Below are positions 58,201-64,000 of a stretch of DNA of 64,000 nucleotides, one piece after another. Origin of the DNA: Chimonanthus salicifolius (taxonomy: Eukaryota; Streptophyta; Magnoliopsida; Laurales; Calycanthaceae). Position 1 is the first letter of the stretch. Each line of letters opens with the position of its first letter. Location of the stretch: NCBI GenBank assembly GCA_013350335.1, contig CM023539.1, forward strand, positions 27,459,043 through 27,523,042, written 5' to 3'. The notes below the pieces were generated by a model. The model was given only the letters and a program-made list of their open reading frames with translations. It made no database searches and had not been told where the DNA came from. The translations under genes and the position numbers were made by a program.

Positions 58201-60254
58201 CACTACTCTCAAGAACCGCATGGCAGTGATGGCCACATTTCTCTCTTTTTTTCTTCTTCGATTTTGGGTTACACGTCAATAGTGGAATAGAAATAGATAA
58301 ACATTTTGACCTGAAAGATATTCTGCCATTTTGATCGGTGGGGATTTTGTCATCTATGAGACTTTGGTGGTAAATTTTCCCCCCTTCTAATGGTAACATG
58401 AACCAACAACCTTTGTGGTTGAAATGGTGAGTACTTGCAACTTGTGCTACAGACTGAAATTGTACAAATTTTAAGTTCGACGATTATACTCTTCTTACTG
58501 ATAAAATAAAATAGACAAATAAGTTACCCATGTTATAGTCTGTTGCATGATTTAATAGATTTGTATATATTGAATTTCATTACACTTCCAAACTTAACCA
58601 ATCTAAACTACTGGATTTTTCAGATGGTATAAATTTTGGACCCTGAAATCAATGATTAAATGGTTTACTTGTATCAATTAATAAAGTAAATGATTAATTC
58701 ATCGTGTTATAATATATTCTACTGAAGCATATATATTTGAAATGGTGGCTGTATAATGGATCCATATATAATGAATTTCATTATACTTGTCAACTTAAGC
58801 CAATCTAAACAACTAAACTTTTCAGACAGTAAATTTTGGACACTTGAAATCAATGATTAACTGGTTTACATGTTTTAGTTGCATTATTCACTTTTGGAAC
58901 AGTAAGTTGACTCTTACTAAAACCTTGTTGTGATGATAAGTATTTTGTTTTATGCCTGGTTATTTCTTTGTTTTTCCTCTCTCAGTGCAATCATGAAGTT
59001 AAGATTCTTAGATGAAGGTGATGATGTTGACAAGCTTTTCAGTGATGAATAGTACTTTTATTTAAAAATATAATTGTGTAGATATGTTGGGTCTTTCAGG
59101 TTCCTCGTCCTTGTGTCCATATCTAACACTAGCTGTGGGTTGGCCAAATTACAATCTTCCAGTAATCATGTAGCATGTATATGCAAGTGCTTACTCTGAA
59201 TATTATGATTTCAGATGAAGACCTTTCTACACTGAGGAGTTCAAATGGAAGATACGCACAATTCATATCTAGCATGTGTCAATTCTATAGAGATTGGCAT
59301 GTTAAATCTGATGGCGTTTATGGTACCCTTGTCCTTGATCACTTAAGCTAATCTAAAATGTTTCTTTTGTGCTATGTGCATTCTTTGGTTTGTGTATGAT
59401 TTGATGAATTAAGCAGTGTAACTCATTTTACTTTGTTGGTCCAGGGATTTTCCTCCACGACCCAGGCAGTTTTGCGGCACTCGTTAGGCCTGATCTTTTC
59501 ACATTCAAGAATGGGGTTGTGAGGGTCGAAACACAGGGTATCTGCACTGGTTATACATTAATGGACCAAGGATTGAAAAAGTATATAACTGCACTTCCTT
59601 GCTTAAAACTATTCACTAGATTATATACATGTTTGTAGGCGTAACTGGTTGGACCTCTAACTCGAAGGGAAGGTCCTGCATATGACCATGACGTTGCAGT
59701 TTCAATCCCAGCTTACCCACTGAATGAAAATGGGAGAAAATGGTTGGCACCTATATATGTTGGTGACCTTGCTTTGTTTATGCGTGCTAAATCATGATGA
59801 GTTGGAATATTGTGTGTACACAAATGGGCCGCACTGAAAAATCAATATTAAGTACCAAAAAAAAAAAAATTCTCATGTAGTCTAGGTAGGGAAGCTCCGA
59901 CTTTGCCATCTTAAATCAATATTATTAATTAGCACCATCAGTGATGTATGGTGTGGGAAGTGCAAAAAATACCATTTGGCCTAATGTGGCTTGAGTCCTG
60001 CACTACCTTTAGTATGTAGCATAATCAATTATTGAGGGTTCAGCCAAATGTATTGAAGCCACTTGTGAGTTGGTGAACTTCAATTGTCTCCTTACTATTT
60101 TAGAATTTTGTGAATAACATATTTTTTTTAATACTTACAATACAGGTGGAATTCCAGTAACCCCTGGTCAGGCTATTCACCTGTATCAGTTGCCTGGACG
60201 GTTGACGTGGAAGGAGTTCTCACCTTTATAAAGCAATTGCTAATGGAACCATAA
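22121..60254 (+). CDS. URH1: Nucleoside hydrolase, plant URH1 type (nine exons over 38 kb)
   Basis: This would be a cytosolic nucleoside N-ribohydrolase that cleaves ribonucleosides (uridine, in some members xanthosine or inosine) to base and ribose in purine/pyrimidine salvage and breakdown. Exons: 22121-22193, 33312-33427, 33590-33649, 34612-34794, 35288-35392, 48077-48173, 59215-59322, 59445-59580, 60146-60254. They join in frame to 328 residues and a TAA stop, close to the usual family length. Visible motifs in order: the Ca/ribose site DTDPGIDD (residues 19-26), [10 protein letters not shown] in exon 4, GPLTNLA across exons 4-5, VVLGGAF and NPAAEAN in exon 5, YGDPEAAD and NITTQ in exon 6, DGVYG across exons 7-8, FLHDP with the conserved His/Asp in exon 8. 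All introns are GT-AG. The ATG is the first in a good context (GAGATGG). Introns 1, 5 and 6 together are 34.8 kb and full of transposons. Substrate preference cannot be read from sequence. Confidence 0.95.
22310..22348 (+). repeat. Compound microsatellite (C)20(CT)10 in intron 1
   Basis: Twenty consecutive C from 22310 to 22329 are followed by about ten CT pairs, 117 bp after the exon 1 donor site. The opposite strand is a G run. Confidence 0.95.
22350..23790. other. Intron 1, proximal part, nothing recognised
   Basis: Unique-looking intron sequence with a short CT microsatellite at about 23031-23047. No transposon motif or coding frame could be supported. Confidence 0.5.
23800..24210 (+). 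mobile_element. RTE-type LINE remnant (3' end) in intron 1
   Basis: Degenerate plus-strand translation shows the RTE C-terminal pattern: an LRWMNG-like motif near 23885, then [15 protein letters not shown] near 23970-24015. ATGATGATGAGGATGAG near the 3' end (24183-24200) is the usual RTE tail. Many stops interrupt it. A better-preserved relative lies at 55890-57075. Confidence 0.5.
24210..25460. other. Intron 1, nothing firmly recognised
   Basis: The section 24290-24440 is rich in AGCTT/GAGCT words (low complexity). The rest shows no supported feature. Confidence 0.4.
25466..25692 (+). mobile_element. tRNA-derived SINE in intron 1
   Basis: It has an A-box-like TGGCCTAGTGG at 25477-25487 and a B-box-like GTTCAATCCC at 25521-25530, spaced as in a tRNA promoter. 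A tRNA-unrelated body follows and it ends in an A-rich AAATAAAATAAAATAA tail. This is the architecture of a plant SINE. TSDs were not clear. Confidence 0.75.
28286..28514 (-). repeat. 3' LTR of the LARD-like element (229 bp)
   Basis: It runs from TGTTGAAAATAAG to ATATCTCAACA. It matches 30604-30818 except for about ten scattered differences and a roughly 14-bp deletion in the other copy. Confidence 0.88.
28515..28525 (-). other. PPT of the LARD-like element
   Basis: On the minus strand TTGTGGGGGAG directly precedes the LTR start TGTTGAG. Confidence 0.8.
29640..30480. repeat. AGATCT-rich internal region of the LARD-like element
   Basis: About eight AGATCT palindromes, usually as CAGATCTG, occur within a few hundred bases. 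No coding motif was recognised in any frame here. Confidence 0.6.
30594..30603 (-). other. PBS of the LARD-like element
   Basis: The minus strand reads TGGTATCAGC directly after the LTR end TTTTCAACA, complementary to the initiator Met-tRNA 3' end, with no spacer. Confidence 0.85.
30604..30818 (-). repeat. 5' LTR of the LARD-like element (215 bp)
   Basis: It pairs with 28286-28514; the termini TG and CA are conserved. Confidence 0.88.
31561..33311. other. Intron 1, distal part, nothing recognised
   Basis: AT-rich intron sequence. It ends with a pyrimidine-rich tract (TTCCTTCTTTCTTTTTG) and GTTGCAG, a good 3' splice site for exon 2. Confidence 0.5.
33312..33427 (+). CDS. URH1: URH1 exon 2
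   Basis: 116 nt. It completes the DTDPGIDD motif and continues [11 protein letters not shown] and TTIFGNV; it ends in phase 0 before GTATGT. Confidence 0.93.
33590..33649 (+). CDS. URH1: URH1 exon 3
   Basis: 60 nt, [20 protein letters not shown], then GTAAGA. The family usually has a Glu in VAEGS; here it reads VVGGS. Confidence 0.9.
33650..34611. other. URH1 intron 3 (962 bp)
   Basis: GT-AG intron. It contains GGGCTAAAAGCCCATAATGG and related words near 34150-34280 that look like a worn LTR/TRIM fragment, but no boundaries can be supported. Confidence 0.5.
34612..34794 (+). CDS. URH1: URH1 exon 4
   Basis: 183 nt, from [18 protein letters not shown] to [14 protein letters not shown], then GTGAGT. 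Confidence 0.93.
35288..35392 (+). CDS. URH1: URH1 exon 5
   Basis: 105 nt, [34 protein letters not shown], then GTAAAT. The Asn and Glu of NPAAEAN bind the ribose in the family. Confidence 0.93.
35393..37470. other. Intron 5, proximal part
   Basis: AT-rich sequence without a recognised element, apart from the TC microsatellite at 36456-36488. Confidence 0.5.
36456..36488 (+). repeat. (TC)16 microsatellite in intron 5
   Basis: An uninterrupted dinucleotide run. Confidence 0.95.
37480..39190 (-). mobile_element. L1-type LINE fragment (RT end, zinc-binding domain, RNase H start)
   Basis: Minus-strand pieces in L1 order: [25 protein letters not shown] and FLWGEKE (39010-39190, RT thumb), [20 protein letters not shown] and the zf-RVT region (38087-38476), then [12 protein letters not shown] and [21 protein letters not shown] (37483-37812, RNase H start). 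It is truncated at both ends and contains a 238-bp tandem duplication. Confidence 0.8.
38461..38936 (+). repeat. Tandem duplication of 238 bp inside the L1
   Basis: The block starting TATCCTTCCAAAACAAAG at 38461 recurs at 38699 with only a few differences, head to tail. Confidence 0.9.
39290..40391 (+). mobile_element. LTR-like fragment with primer-site-like end
   Basis: It has a TATA-like CCTATATAAAGGGG near 39670 followed by AATAAAATTT near 39720. It ends ACTATTAACA before TGGTCTCAAAGCGG, which resembles a diverged TGGTATCAGAGC primer site. It lies directly next to the broken L1 end. The left end is uncertain and no partner LTR was found. Confidence 0.4.
40392..40990. other. Intron 5, unclassified
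   Basis: Possibly the leader of the preceding LTR fragment. No coding motif. Confidence 0.3.
41940..44250 (-). pseudogene. hAT transposase (BED finger, DUF659, hATC), broken
   Basis: BED-finger-like start near 44105-44200 ([11 protein letters not shown], then CDKCPESV). The DUF659/RNase H-like core spans 42936-43757: [66 protein letters not shown]. After a microsatellite, [13 protein letters not shown] and [21 protein letters not shown] follow (42650-42790). A decayed dimerisation segment lies at 41940-42160. The enzyme would cut and paste elements with matching ends. Frame breaks occur at T runs near 43826 and 44106, at the microsatellite, and by stops in the C-terminal part, so this copy is not autonomous. 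Confidence 0.85.
42790..42902. repeat. Microsatellite/minisatellite of TATATACACATACA type inside the transposase
   Basis: 113 bp of alternating ATATATAC and ACATACAT units with about 16-bp periodicity. It lies between the conserved codons for KPAMGY and EGMDRAK. Confidence 0.9.
44493..44895 (+). repeat. GAA/CAG-rich polypurine tract
   Basis: About 400 bp composed almost only of AAG, AGA, GAA and AGC triplets. The long reading frames here on either strand are by-products of the repeat. Confidence 0.9.
46444..48076. other. Intron 5, distal part, nothing firmly recognised
   Basis: It starts with CT/CTGC-rich sequence (46470-46620) that may be the L1 5' UTR, then AT-rich DNA. It ends TGTCTGGCAG, the acceptor for exon 6. 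Confidence 0.45.
48077..48173 (+). CDS. URH1: URH1 exon 6
   Basis: 97 nt, [32 protein letters not shown], ending one base into a codon before GTTTCA. Confidence 0.92.
48301..49191 (+). repeat. 5' LTR of the CRM-like element (891 bp)
   Basis: TGATGCAGCACATC to CCCCGCTGCGTCA. It contains one extra 6-bp repeat unit (GTGTTT) near 48680 relative to the 3' LTR. A TATA-like TATATAAATACC lies near 48600. Confidence 0.93.
49193..49206 (+). other. Primer site of the CRM-like element, with an extra T
   Basis: The sequence after the LTR is GTGGTATTCAGAGCC. The initiator Met-tRNA site would be TGGTATCAGAGC, so one T is inserted after TGGTAT. Confidence 0.7.
49262..53635 (+). CDS. Gag-Pol polyprotein of the CRM-like element, intact
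   Basis: 1457 codons, starting at a good ATG (CCATGG) after an A-rich leader. Order by residue: Gag core about 80-240 ([19 protein letters not shown]); zinc knuckle [14 protein letters not shown] near 318; protease with [12 protein letters not shown] near 410; RT with [20 protein letters not shown] and the active site YFDDILIYS near 755; RNase H with [13 protein letters not shown] near 905; integrase zinc end HX..CYTCQ near 1085-1125; catalytic [15 protein letters not shown] and the Glu of [10 protein letters not shown] near 1157-1256; GPFKVLRK module near 1400; then a tail [11 protein letters not shown] whose last codons lie inside the 3' LTR. No chromodomain is visible. It makes particle, cDNA and integration functions from a single frame. 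Confidence 0.93.
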   Translation: MAATPNLEDNQAVTRAEMNAVQHSIEDLRVMMQQLLNRDNRRDRDNRGRRRPVRPEYDSSDEESEDNREPPDNKNNRKYRPKMDLPSFNGQLHVEGFLDWLSEVELFFDCMEIDEAQKVKLVASQLKAGATAWWQQLEAARRRQGKRPINSWTRMRELLRTRFLPANYEQVLFEQYQNCRQGNRAVCDYAEEFYRLSARADLPETETQQVSRFLGGLRVSLRDCFRYQPVHTLSEAVQLATIAESQNDRSGGRNTQMARHTLPSTSSTPPPASGLTSQQTVPPRQVPPRNQPVAPPRSAAGQDTGRNNPYARPMAGNCFRCGQPGHRSNNCPTRHPVAITTNEAQDEEDEYVEGQEEDVVDNEEDYVDYGDEGSSLVVRRLLCTPRKNLPSQRHKIFRTRCTVNDKVCDVIIDGGSCENMISQLMVDKLGLPTQPHPSPYLVGWIKNVEDTRVTKQCLVSFSLGKRYKDEALCDVVDMDVSHMILGRPWQYDVDSHHWGRANIFTFCKDGVTVTLGTKSGKGHHPPPPEKKESFLLVNNIESESRETGEVVALVVREPDSVAVPAPPEVTPILDEFQDLMPDELPDGLPPTRDIQHHIDLVPGASLPHLPHYRMSPKEYDILQGQVEDLLHKGVIRTSMSPCAVPALLTPKKDGSWRMCIDSRAINKITVKYRFPIPRLDDMLDMLEGAKVFSKLDLRSGYHQIRIRPGDEWKTAFKTKEGLYEWMVMPFGLSNAPSTFMRLMNQVLKPFIGKFVVVYFDDILIYSRSKEDHLQHLREVFQVLKDNSLYVHKKKCTFLADKLVFLGYVVGSSGIQVDEEKVRAIREWPTPRTVSDIRSFHGLATFYRRFVKNFSSVAAPLTECLKKKQFTWTEAAEKSFNLIKEKLTTAPVLALPSFEKLFEVDCDASGVGIGAVLSQEGRPVAYFSEKLSDAQKKWSTYEQEMYAVVQALKHWRHYLIQREFILYTDHQALKYLNGSTTPNRNHARWIAIIQGFTFALKHKAGQQNKVADALSRKTALLNIARGEIIGFDFLKNLYADDEDFANEWKCLHEEKPYKGEFQFHDGFLFKDTQLCIPRSSLREHLIRELHGGGLGGHFGKDKSIAQVEERYYWPQLKRDVTKFVQRCYTCQASKGQAQNTGLYTPLPVPNAPWEDLSMDFILGLPRTQRGFDSVFVIVDRFSKMAHFVACKKTSDASNVAHLFFKEVVRLHGVPKTITSDRDTKFLSHFWRILWSRYDTSLQFSSTCHPQTDGQTEVVNRTLGNLIRSLSSDRPKQWDLALAQAEFAYNSVKNRSTGKSPFEVVMGRSPTHPVDLVKLPKVPGACQAADNMVTRMAQIHEEVKQHLENANVKYKKAADKSRRLKVYTEGDMVMVHLRKERVPTGTYSKLNPKKIGPFKVLRKINDNAYVIDLPDSYGISKTFNVQDLFEFHPPVSASMVIDSRTSPFQPGETDAAHHV
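53614..54498 (+). repeat. 3' LTR of the CRM-like element (885 bp)
   Basis: It matches 48301-49191 except for the 6-bp indel. A purine-rich CGGGAGAGAC directly before it is the likely PPT. Confidence 0.93.
54582..55880 (-). mobile_element. L1-type LINE 3' end in intron 6
   Basis: A poly-T run at 54582-54593 is the poly-A tail of a minus-strand element. Above it lie an RNase H domain ([18 protein letters not shown], then [11 protein letters not shown] near 54710-55110) and the zf-RVT domain ([32 protein letters not shown], 55300-55578). The 5' part is missing. Confidence 0.85.
55890..57075 (+). mobile_element. RTE-type LINE 3' end, split by a TRIM-like element
   Basis: Plus-strand translation before 56264: [20 protein letters not shown], then MCMLRWMSG and NIRESLNV. 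After 56785: [20 protein letters not shown], then [39 protein letters not shown] tail ends the element near 57070. These are the hallmarks of plant RTE C-termini. Stops show it is dead. Confidence 0.75.
56265..56780 (-). mobile_element. TRIM-like / solo LTR element, 516 bp
   Basis: It is flanked by a perfect 5-bp duplication TTAAA (56260-56264 and 56781-56785) and splits an RTE LINE exactly. Ends are TGTAACGAACC and GGGGTATTCA. The minus strand has a TATA-like GTATATAAG near 56395 and a TGGTATCA near 56310. Inside, 56452-56665 has its own TGTGACG...CGTCACA ends, perhaps a second LTR or a nested copy, without a TSD of its own. Confidence 0.65.
57080..59214. other. Intron 6, distal part
   Basis: AT-rich. 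Apart from the repeat pair at 58569-58872 nothing is recognised. It ends ATTATGATTTCAG, the acceptor for exon 7. Confidence 0.5.
58569..58872 (+). repeat. Two direct copies of a ~104-bp repeat, 200 bp apart
   Basis: 58569-58672 and 58769-58872 share GAATTTCATTA, CCAATCTAAAC, TTTTCAGA, AAATTTTGGAC and GAAATCAATGATTAA in the same order and spacing. Confidence 0.8.
59215..59322 (+). CDS. URH1: URH1 exon 7
   Basis: 108 nt, [17 protein letters not shown], then [15 protein letters not shown], ending one base into a Gly codon before GTACCC. Confidence 0.92.
59445..59580 (+). CDS. URH1: URH1 exon 8
   Basis: 136 nt, [18 protein letters not shown], then [20 protein letters not shown]. It ends two bases into a Lys codon before GTATAT. 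It holds the conserved His-Asp pair. Confidence 0.93.
59633..59770 (+). mobile_element. Possible tRNA-derived SINE in intron 8
   Basis: GGCGTAACTGGTTGGACC at 59638 resembles an A box and GTTTCAATCCCA near 59700 a B box, about 55 bp apart. No clear tail or TSD, so this is tentative. Confidence 0.4.
60146..60254 (+). CDS. URH1: URH1 exon 9 with stop
   Basis: 109 nt, [20 protein letters not shown], then [15 protein letters not shown] and TAA at 60252-60254. The acceptor is TACAG. Confidence 0.93.
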
Positions 60255-60560
60255 ATGGTTAAATTTCGCCATGTATCCACTACAAAAGCTGTAAACTATG
60301 GAAACTGGAAGTGGATGCATTCAAATGCCCACGTCTTCCCCCTTTTCTTTCTTAGTGATGACCAAAGAGAGGGCAACAACATATCTGTGATGTTGCGTCA
60401 TCTTGTGTGTTGGTAATGGATCCTTTCTTCAATGTTATTAATGGTTGACATCTTGTACCTTTGTCTTCCAATCTGAGGTGATGTCGTTTCAGCAACCAAT
60501 CTTTCTGTTGCTTTCATTTTCATGTAAAAATGCATTTAATGAGTATTCATTCAAACAAAT
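60255..60560 (+). other. URH1: Probable URH1 3' UTR
   Basis: It follows the stop directly and ends in T-rich DNA with GCATTTAATGAG near 60531. No canonical AATAAA was seen, so the polyadenylation site is a guess. Confidence 0.3.
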
Positions 60561-62070
60561 CTGAACTTACACTGGCCACTATGCTGGGTGGTCATTCATT
60601 TTCATTTCATTAAAAGAAGCAGATGTTATTATTCATGCATGATTGTAGTTAAATGTCAATTTACTTTCATGCATTTGGAAGTTCACTGTAGCATTGCATC
60701 AAATGGAATTCATCCGATAGAATTTGTCAATCACATCACAATGGAAGATAATTAATTGGAAAGACTTGGTTGTAGAACCCTCATGCATCTATGCTGGTTC
60801 TCTGGAAATTGATTGGATGAACTGGATTATAGAAATTGATATCACCTTTGCAATGGTCCGGAATTAATTGGAAAATCAATACGTAATAACTTGATTGTAA
60901 AACAATAGATCAATACGTGAATGCACTTCTGTGGTTCCTCTTTTTATCATGGAGCAAATTGGCATCCCTCAATGTCAAAGGATGTGATCTGCTTCGTGCT
61001 GTGAATCAATATCTGGATCTTCATTATACCTCATGCCTTTTTCCCTTCCTCTCATTGTTCACCTCCTGGCTCTTCTCTTCCCATTTTACAGCTGTTGCAT
61101 GGATATTTTATAATAGACAACATATGAAGCTGGATCATGGCTCAAGAGATATGAGTTCAACATAGGTATCCTCCATGCAGTTGCAAGAGCTTTAGAGTGT
61201 CATCCCTTTTGCAACATTCATACCTTGTTTGAGGTTGCAAGTGAGCTGTATAGATTGATCATACACCTTGGTGCTCCATGGACAGATTGGAGGCAACCTT
61301 TGATCGTCAAATAGAGGCTCATACCTTCATTTACAAGGCATGCATGTGATTGCATGCATTTCCAGGCATCGACTTGTGCATTCCATTGAATATTCCAAGA
61401 ACCTTCTTCCCATTTTGTGTTGCCCATAGCAGGTCTAGGGTGACTTTTAAGCATTAAGTAGGCGCAGTTGGAAAACAATGCTCTCCAGTTTAAGATAGAA
61501 AATATCAACACTCAGTTTTGTCTACCGTATGAAGAGAATGCACTAGCTTAGTAAGTGTACTTGAAAATAATCTCCTTTCGGTTACATACAAGAGGGTGCT
61601 AGTGGTAATCAAGCTAGGGAAGCAAATCAAATCAATCTATGTAGGGAAGGATGGTAGAAATATTTCTGTGACACTCAGTTCGCACGTTACAAAACTTAAC
61701 CAAAGGCATCTCGGGTGTATTTTTTTTTTTTTTGAAAATGGGGCAACTCCCTTCCCATTCATGCCATCACCTACAGCACACAACGTATGCCACAACATAA
61801 TGATATAACCCAAGTTTATCTAAACTAAAGTAATAACAAGTCAACTCAAAGTTAGTACAGTCATCCTTCAAGCATGTAACATAAGTTCTCAAATAAGGCA
61901 ACAATAGAAAACTTATACTATTCTTTCTAATCTTTTTTCTCTGACTACTCTTTCTTCTTCTTTCTGAACTCTCTCTTCTTCATTGAACTCTCTTATTCTT
62001 CTTCATTTGAACTCTTTTCTTATTCCCTTCCTATTTCTTCTTCTGTTCATATGACCCATCTAGCAGCTAC
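60561..62070. other. Intergenic DNA, nothing recognised
   Basis: Short frames only. A T run near 61719-61733 followed by GAAAATGGGGC could be a LINE tail on the minus strand, but no coding motif supports it. Confidence 0.4.
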
Positions 62071-62077
62071 TTTGTGC

Positions 62078-64000
62078 TAATGGGCAAACAGAAAAAATCC
62101 AGGAATACTCCCAAGCCAAAACCTAAACCTCCAGATCCACCTGCTCATGGTTTTGACCTAGGCAGTCCATCAACCTCAGATATTAGGGTGAAGAGATTGA
62201 GAAAACTATTCTAAACAAATACTTCTCAGATGGAGTTTTATTTAACTCTTTAGTGAAGGGTTTCAAGCTTGGTTTGGCAGCTGCTTTATGTGCTCCAGGA
62301 CACCTCATAGAGCAGGCAAAGGCTCAATTCTTGGAAGATAAACAGGCTGAATTCAACAGTCATTTCTTTGTTCGTGAAGATGATGAAGAGAAGATTGAGC
62401 TTGTGGCCAAGTACATCTGCCGAAACAAGTAGGAATTCTTTCCTCTGTCGTTTCCAAAGTAGATACGTGAGTTAGGAGAGGATTGAGTTGTACTCTCAGA
62501 CACAACACATCAAAGACCTTCATGGGTAGTGAATACACTATCGGTAATCAATCTGAGAATCAATTTGTGTCTGACTTAGAATAGTTCTATGTTGCCACCA
62601 ATGAGGTTAAAGTGAGGATGATCTCTGCTGCCATTGTTTCTGCAAATGGAAACAAGATTGCTATTGACACAGATCCAACTCTGATCAAAGAGGCCAGGAA
62701 ATATCTCTTACAATCGTCACAAGCTACCTATTCTTCTGCTAGTTCTTGCCACTCAAGTCGGGGTGGGGGGGAAGGTAGAGATGACTCAGTGATTTCACGG
62801 CCTGGTTTCGAGTTCAGCTCAGCAAATTCTCATGAAAAGGAGAAACCTATTTCGTCTACTTACTGTCATCCTAACAGTCCATCAGTTCTAGGAAGGGCCC
62901 TCAAACATCAGATTGTCAGTTTGGCTCATGCTTCATCTCTGGTCCATGCTGATAACAATTTTGCTAGTGACTTCCTCAAGGTGCAAGCTGCCTCCTCCAA
63001 GCCAATTAATACTAGCACGAAACTGCTCCTGGATCAGGTGATTCACGATGATAGCAATGGCAAGGTCATCGCTGATGAAGGTCTTTCACACAGACCTTCA
63101 CCCCCCCTATCTGCTGTACTTCGGTTCCCATGCAAACTAAGCTGCACCAGCAATGCTCTACTCCAAGTGCTAATTTTGGCAATCCTAGCTGTAACCCTTT
63201 GAGTAAACCTGCTCCCACATTTAATGCTCTCTCAGCTGAAATGTGAAGGCCCTAGCCTAGAGGCCCAGAAGGCAGAGCCCAATTGGGCTGAAATTGTGAA
63301 TCTGGGTCAGTGTCTGTCCGATCGACGGTCAACAGTTAAATGGGTTTGAGGATGTGGAAAAAAATCAAACATCACCTAGGAGCAAAATATTGAGGGGTTA
63401 TATAAGAGGCAGCTTACCCCTAACCCAAAACAACGTGTTTTGGGCCTGTGAGTTGGACCAAACCCAAGGCAAAGCCGTACGGGCCAGTGTGGGCCCAAAG
63501 CCGACAATATTGTGCGGGTCGAGTTGGGTCAAGGTCGTTACATGAAAAGCATTCTCTACTTGATCCAAACAATAGCTTTTCTACCAATCCCTAGCCTACA
63601 TTTATTGCTAATGCACCTGCGAGCACACTGTTGCTGGTCCTAGTCATGGTCCTAGTCATCGTCCCTCCATGCAGTGGGTTTCATTGTTTGAAGAGAAAGA
63701 GGAAGCATCTCTCTCCCTCAGCTACATTGAACCAAACCCCTCTAATCCTCATGCTATTGACTGGGCAGAGGAGGATATTGTCGAAGGGGAGAGAGTGCTA
63801 CACATAGCTGATCGGTTATTTCTTGGGTAGAAGGCCCTACTATCCCCATGTCAAAACTGGCCACATGAAACAATGGAACCTTAATGGAACCTTACTTCCG
63901 AGCTGGTGATTCATTCCCTCAATTATGGCCTTTTCCTATTCAAGTTTGGAAGTGTAGAAGAATCCCAAAGAATCTTGGAAAGGGGGCCTTACTTCATTAA
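62078..64000 (+). pseudogene. L1 ORF1-like remnant, cut by window end
   Basis: Degraded plus-strand coding-like DNA. The last 120 bases read YGLFLFKFGSVEESQRILE then GPYFI, matching the DUF4283 pattern of plant L1 ORF1/Gag-like proteins. Upstream, 62612-63202 is open for 196 codons with a serine-rich, low-complexity sequence of no recognised family. 62078-62450 reads as short basic/proline-rich and acidic pieces. A 301-bp solo LTR sits in the middle. The whole assignment rests mainly on the C-terminal motif. Confidence 0.45.
63242..63542 (+). mobile_element. Solo LTR / TRIM, 301 bp
   Basis: TGTGAAGGCCC to AAGGTCGTTACA with a perfect 5-bp duplication TGAAA on both sides (63237-63241 and 63543-63547). 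A TATA-like GTTATATAAGAGG lies near 63397. GCCGACAATATTGTG near 63500 is a phrase common in short plant LTRs. Confidence 0.8.

Noticed and set aside
62612..62700. Peptide IAIDTDPT resembling the DTDPG motif of nucleoside hydrolases, suggesting a second copy of the gene
   Set aside because: None of the other hydrolase motifs follow in any frame, and the context is L1 ORF1-like.

Overview
This is nuclear DNA from a flowering plant with a transposon-rich genome. The evidence is GT-AG introns, initiator-Met-tRNA primer sites in LTR retrotransposons, Tekay- and CRM-like Gypsy elements, plant L1 and RTE LINEs, hAT transposons and tRNA-derived SINEs. The species cannot be named from sequence alone. 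The very large introns suggest a plant tolerant of intronic transposons, such as a woody or early-diverging angiosperm (inference).

One host gene is clear: a plus-strand nucleoside hydrolase of the plant URH1 type. It can be assembled from nine exons (22121-60254; 987 nt CDS, 328 codons plus stop, every intron GT-AG). Its short coding sequence is stretched over about 38 kb because introns 1, 5 and 6 are 11.1, 12.7 and 11.0 kb long and filled with transposons.

Layout. 1-9820: minus-strand Tekay-like Gypsy element with 3.27-kb LTRs, broken gag-pol and an intact extra zinc-knuckle ORF upstream of gag; its left end lies outside the window. 9821-12565: 3' part of a Copia element with its LTR. 12566-21900: AT-rich intergenic DNA holding older LTR fragments, a 3.3-kb solo LTR with perfect TSD, and a hAT-type MITE with perfect 8-bp TSD. 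About 22040-22120: promoter and 5' UTR. Intron 1: RTE remnant, SINE, and an L1 LINE split by a Copia-type solo LTR that is itself split by a 2.5-kb non-autonomous LTR element. Intron 5: L1 fragments, an LTR-like fragment and a 3.9-kb hAT transposon inserted in an L1 ORF1. Intron 6: a young, coding-intact CRM-like retrotransposon, an L1 3' end, and an RTE LINE split by a TRIM-like element. After 60254: intergenic DNA, then an L1 ORF1-like remnant carrying a 301-bp solo LTR/TRIM.

The transposons form a readable stratigraphy: TSDs and split reading frames give their order of insertion. The most unusual items are the triple zinc-knuckle ORF upstream of gag, the splitting of the hydrolase active-site motif by an 11-kb intron, and an apparently recent centromere-type element sitting sense-oriented in a gene intron. 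No rRNA, tRNA gene or CRISPR array was seen.
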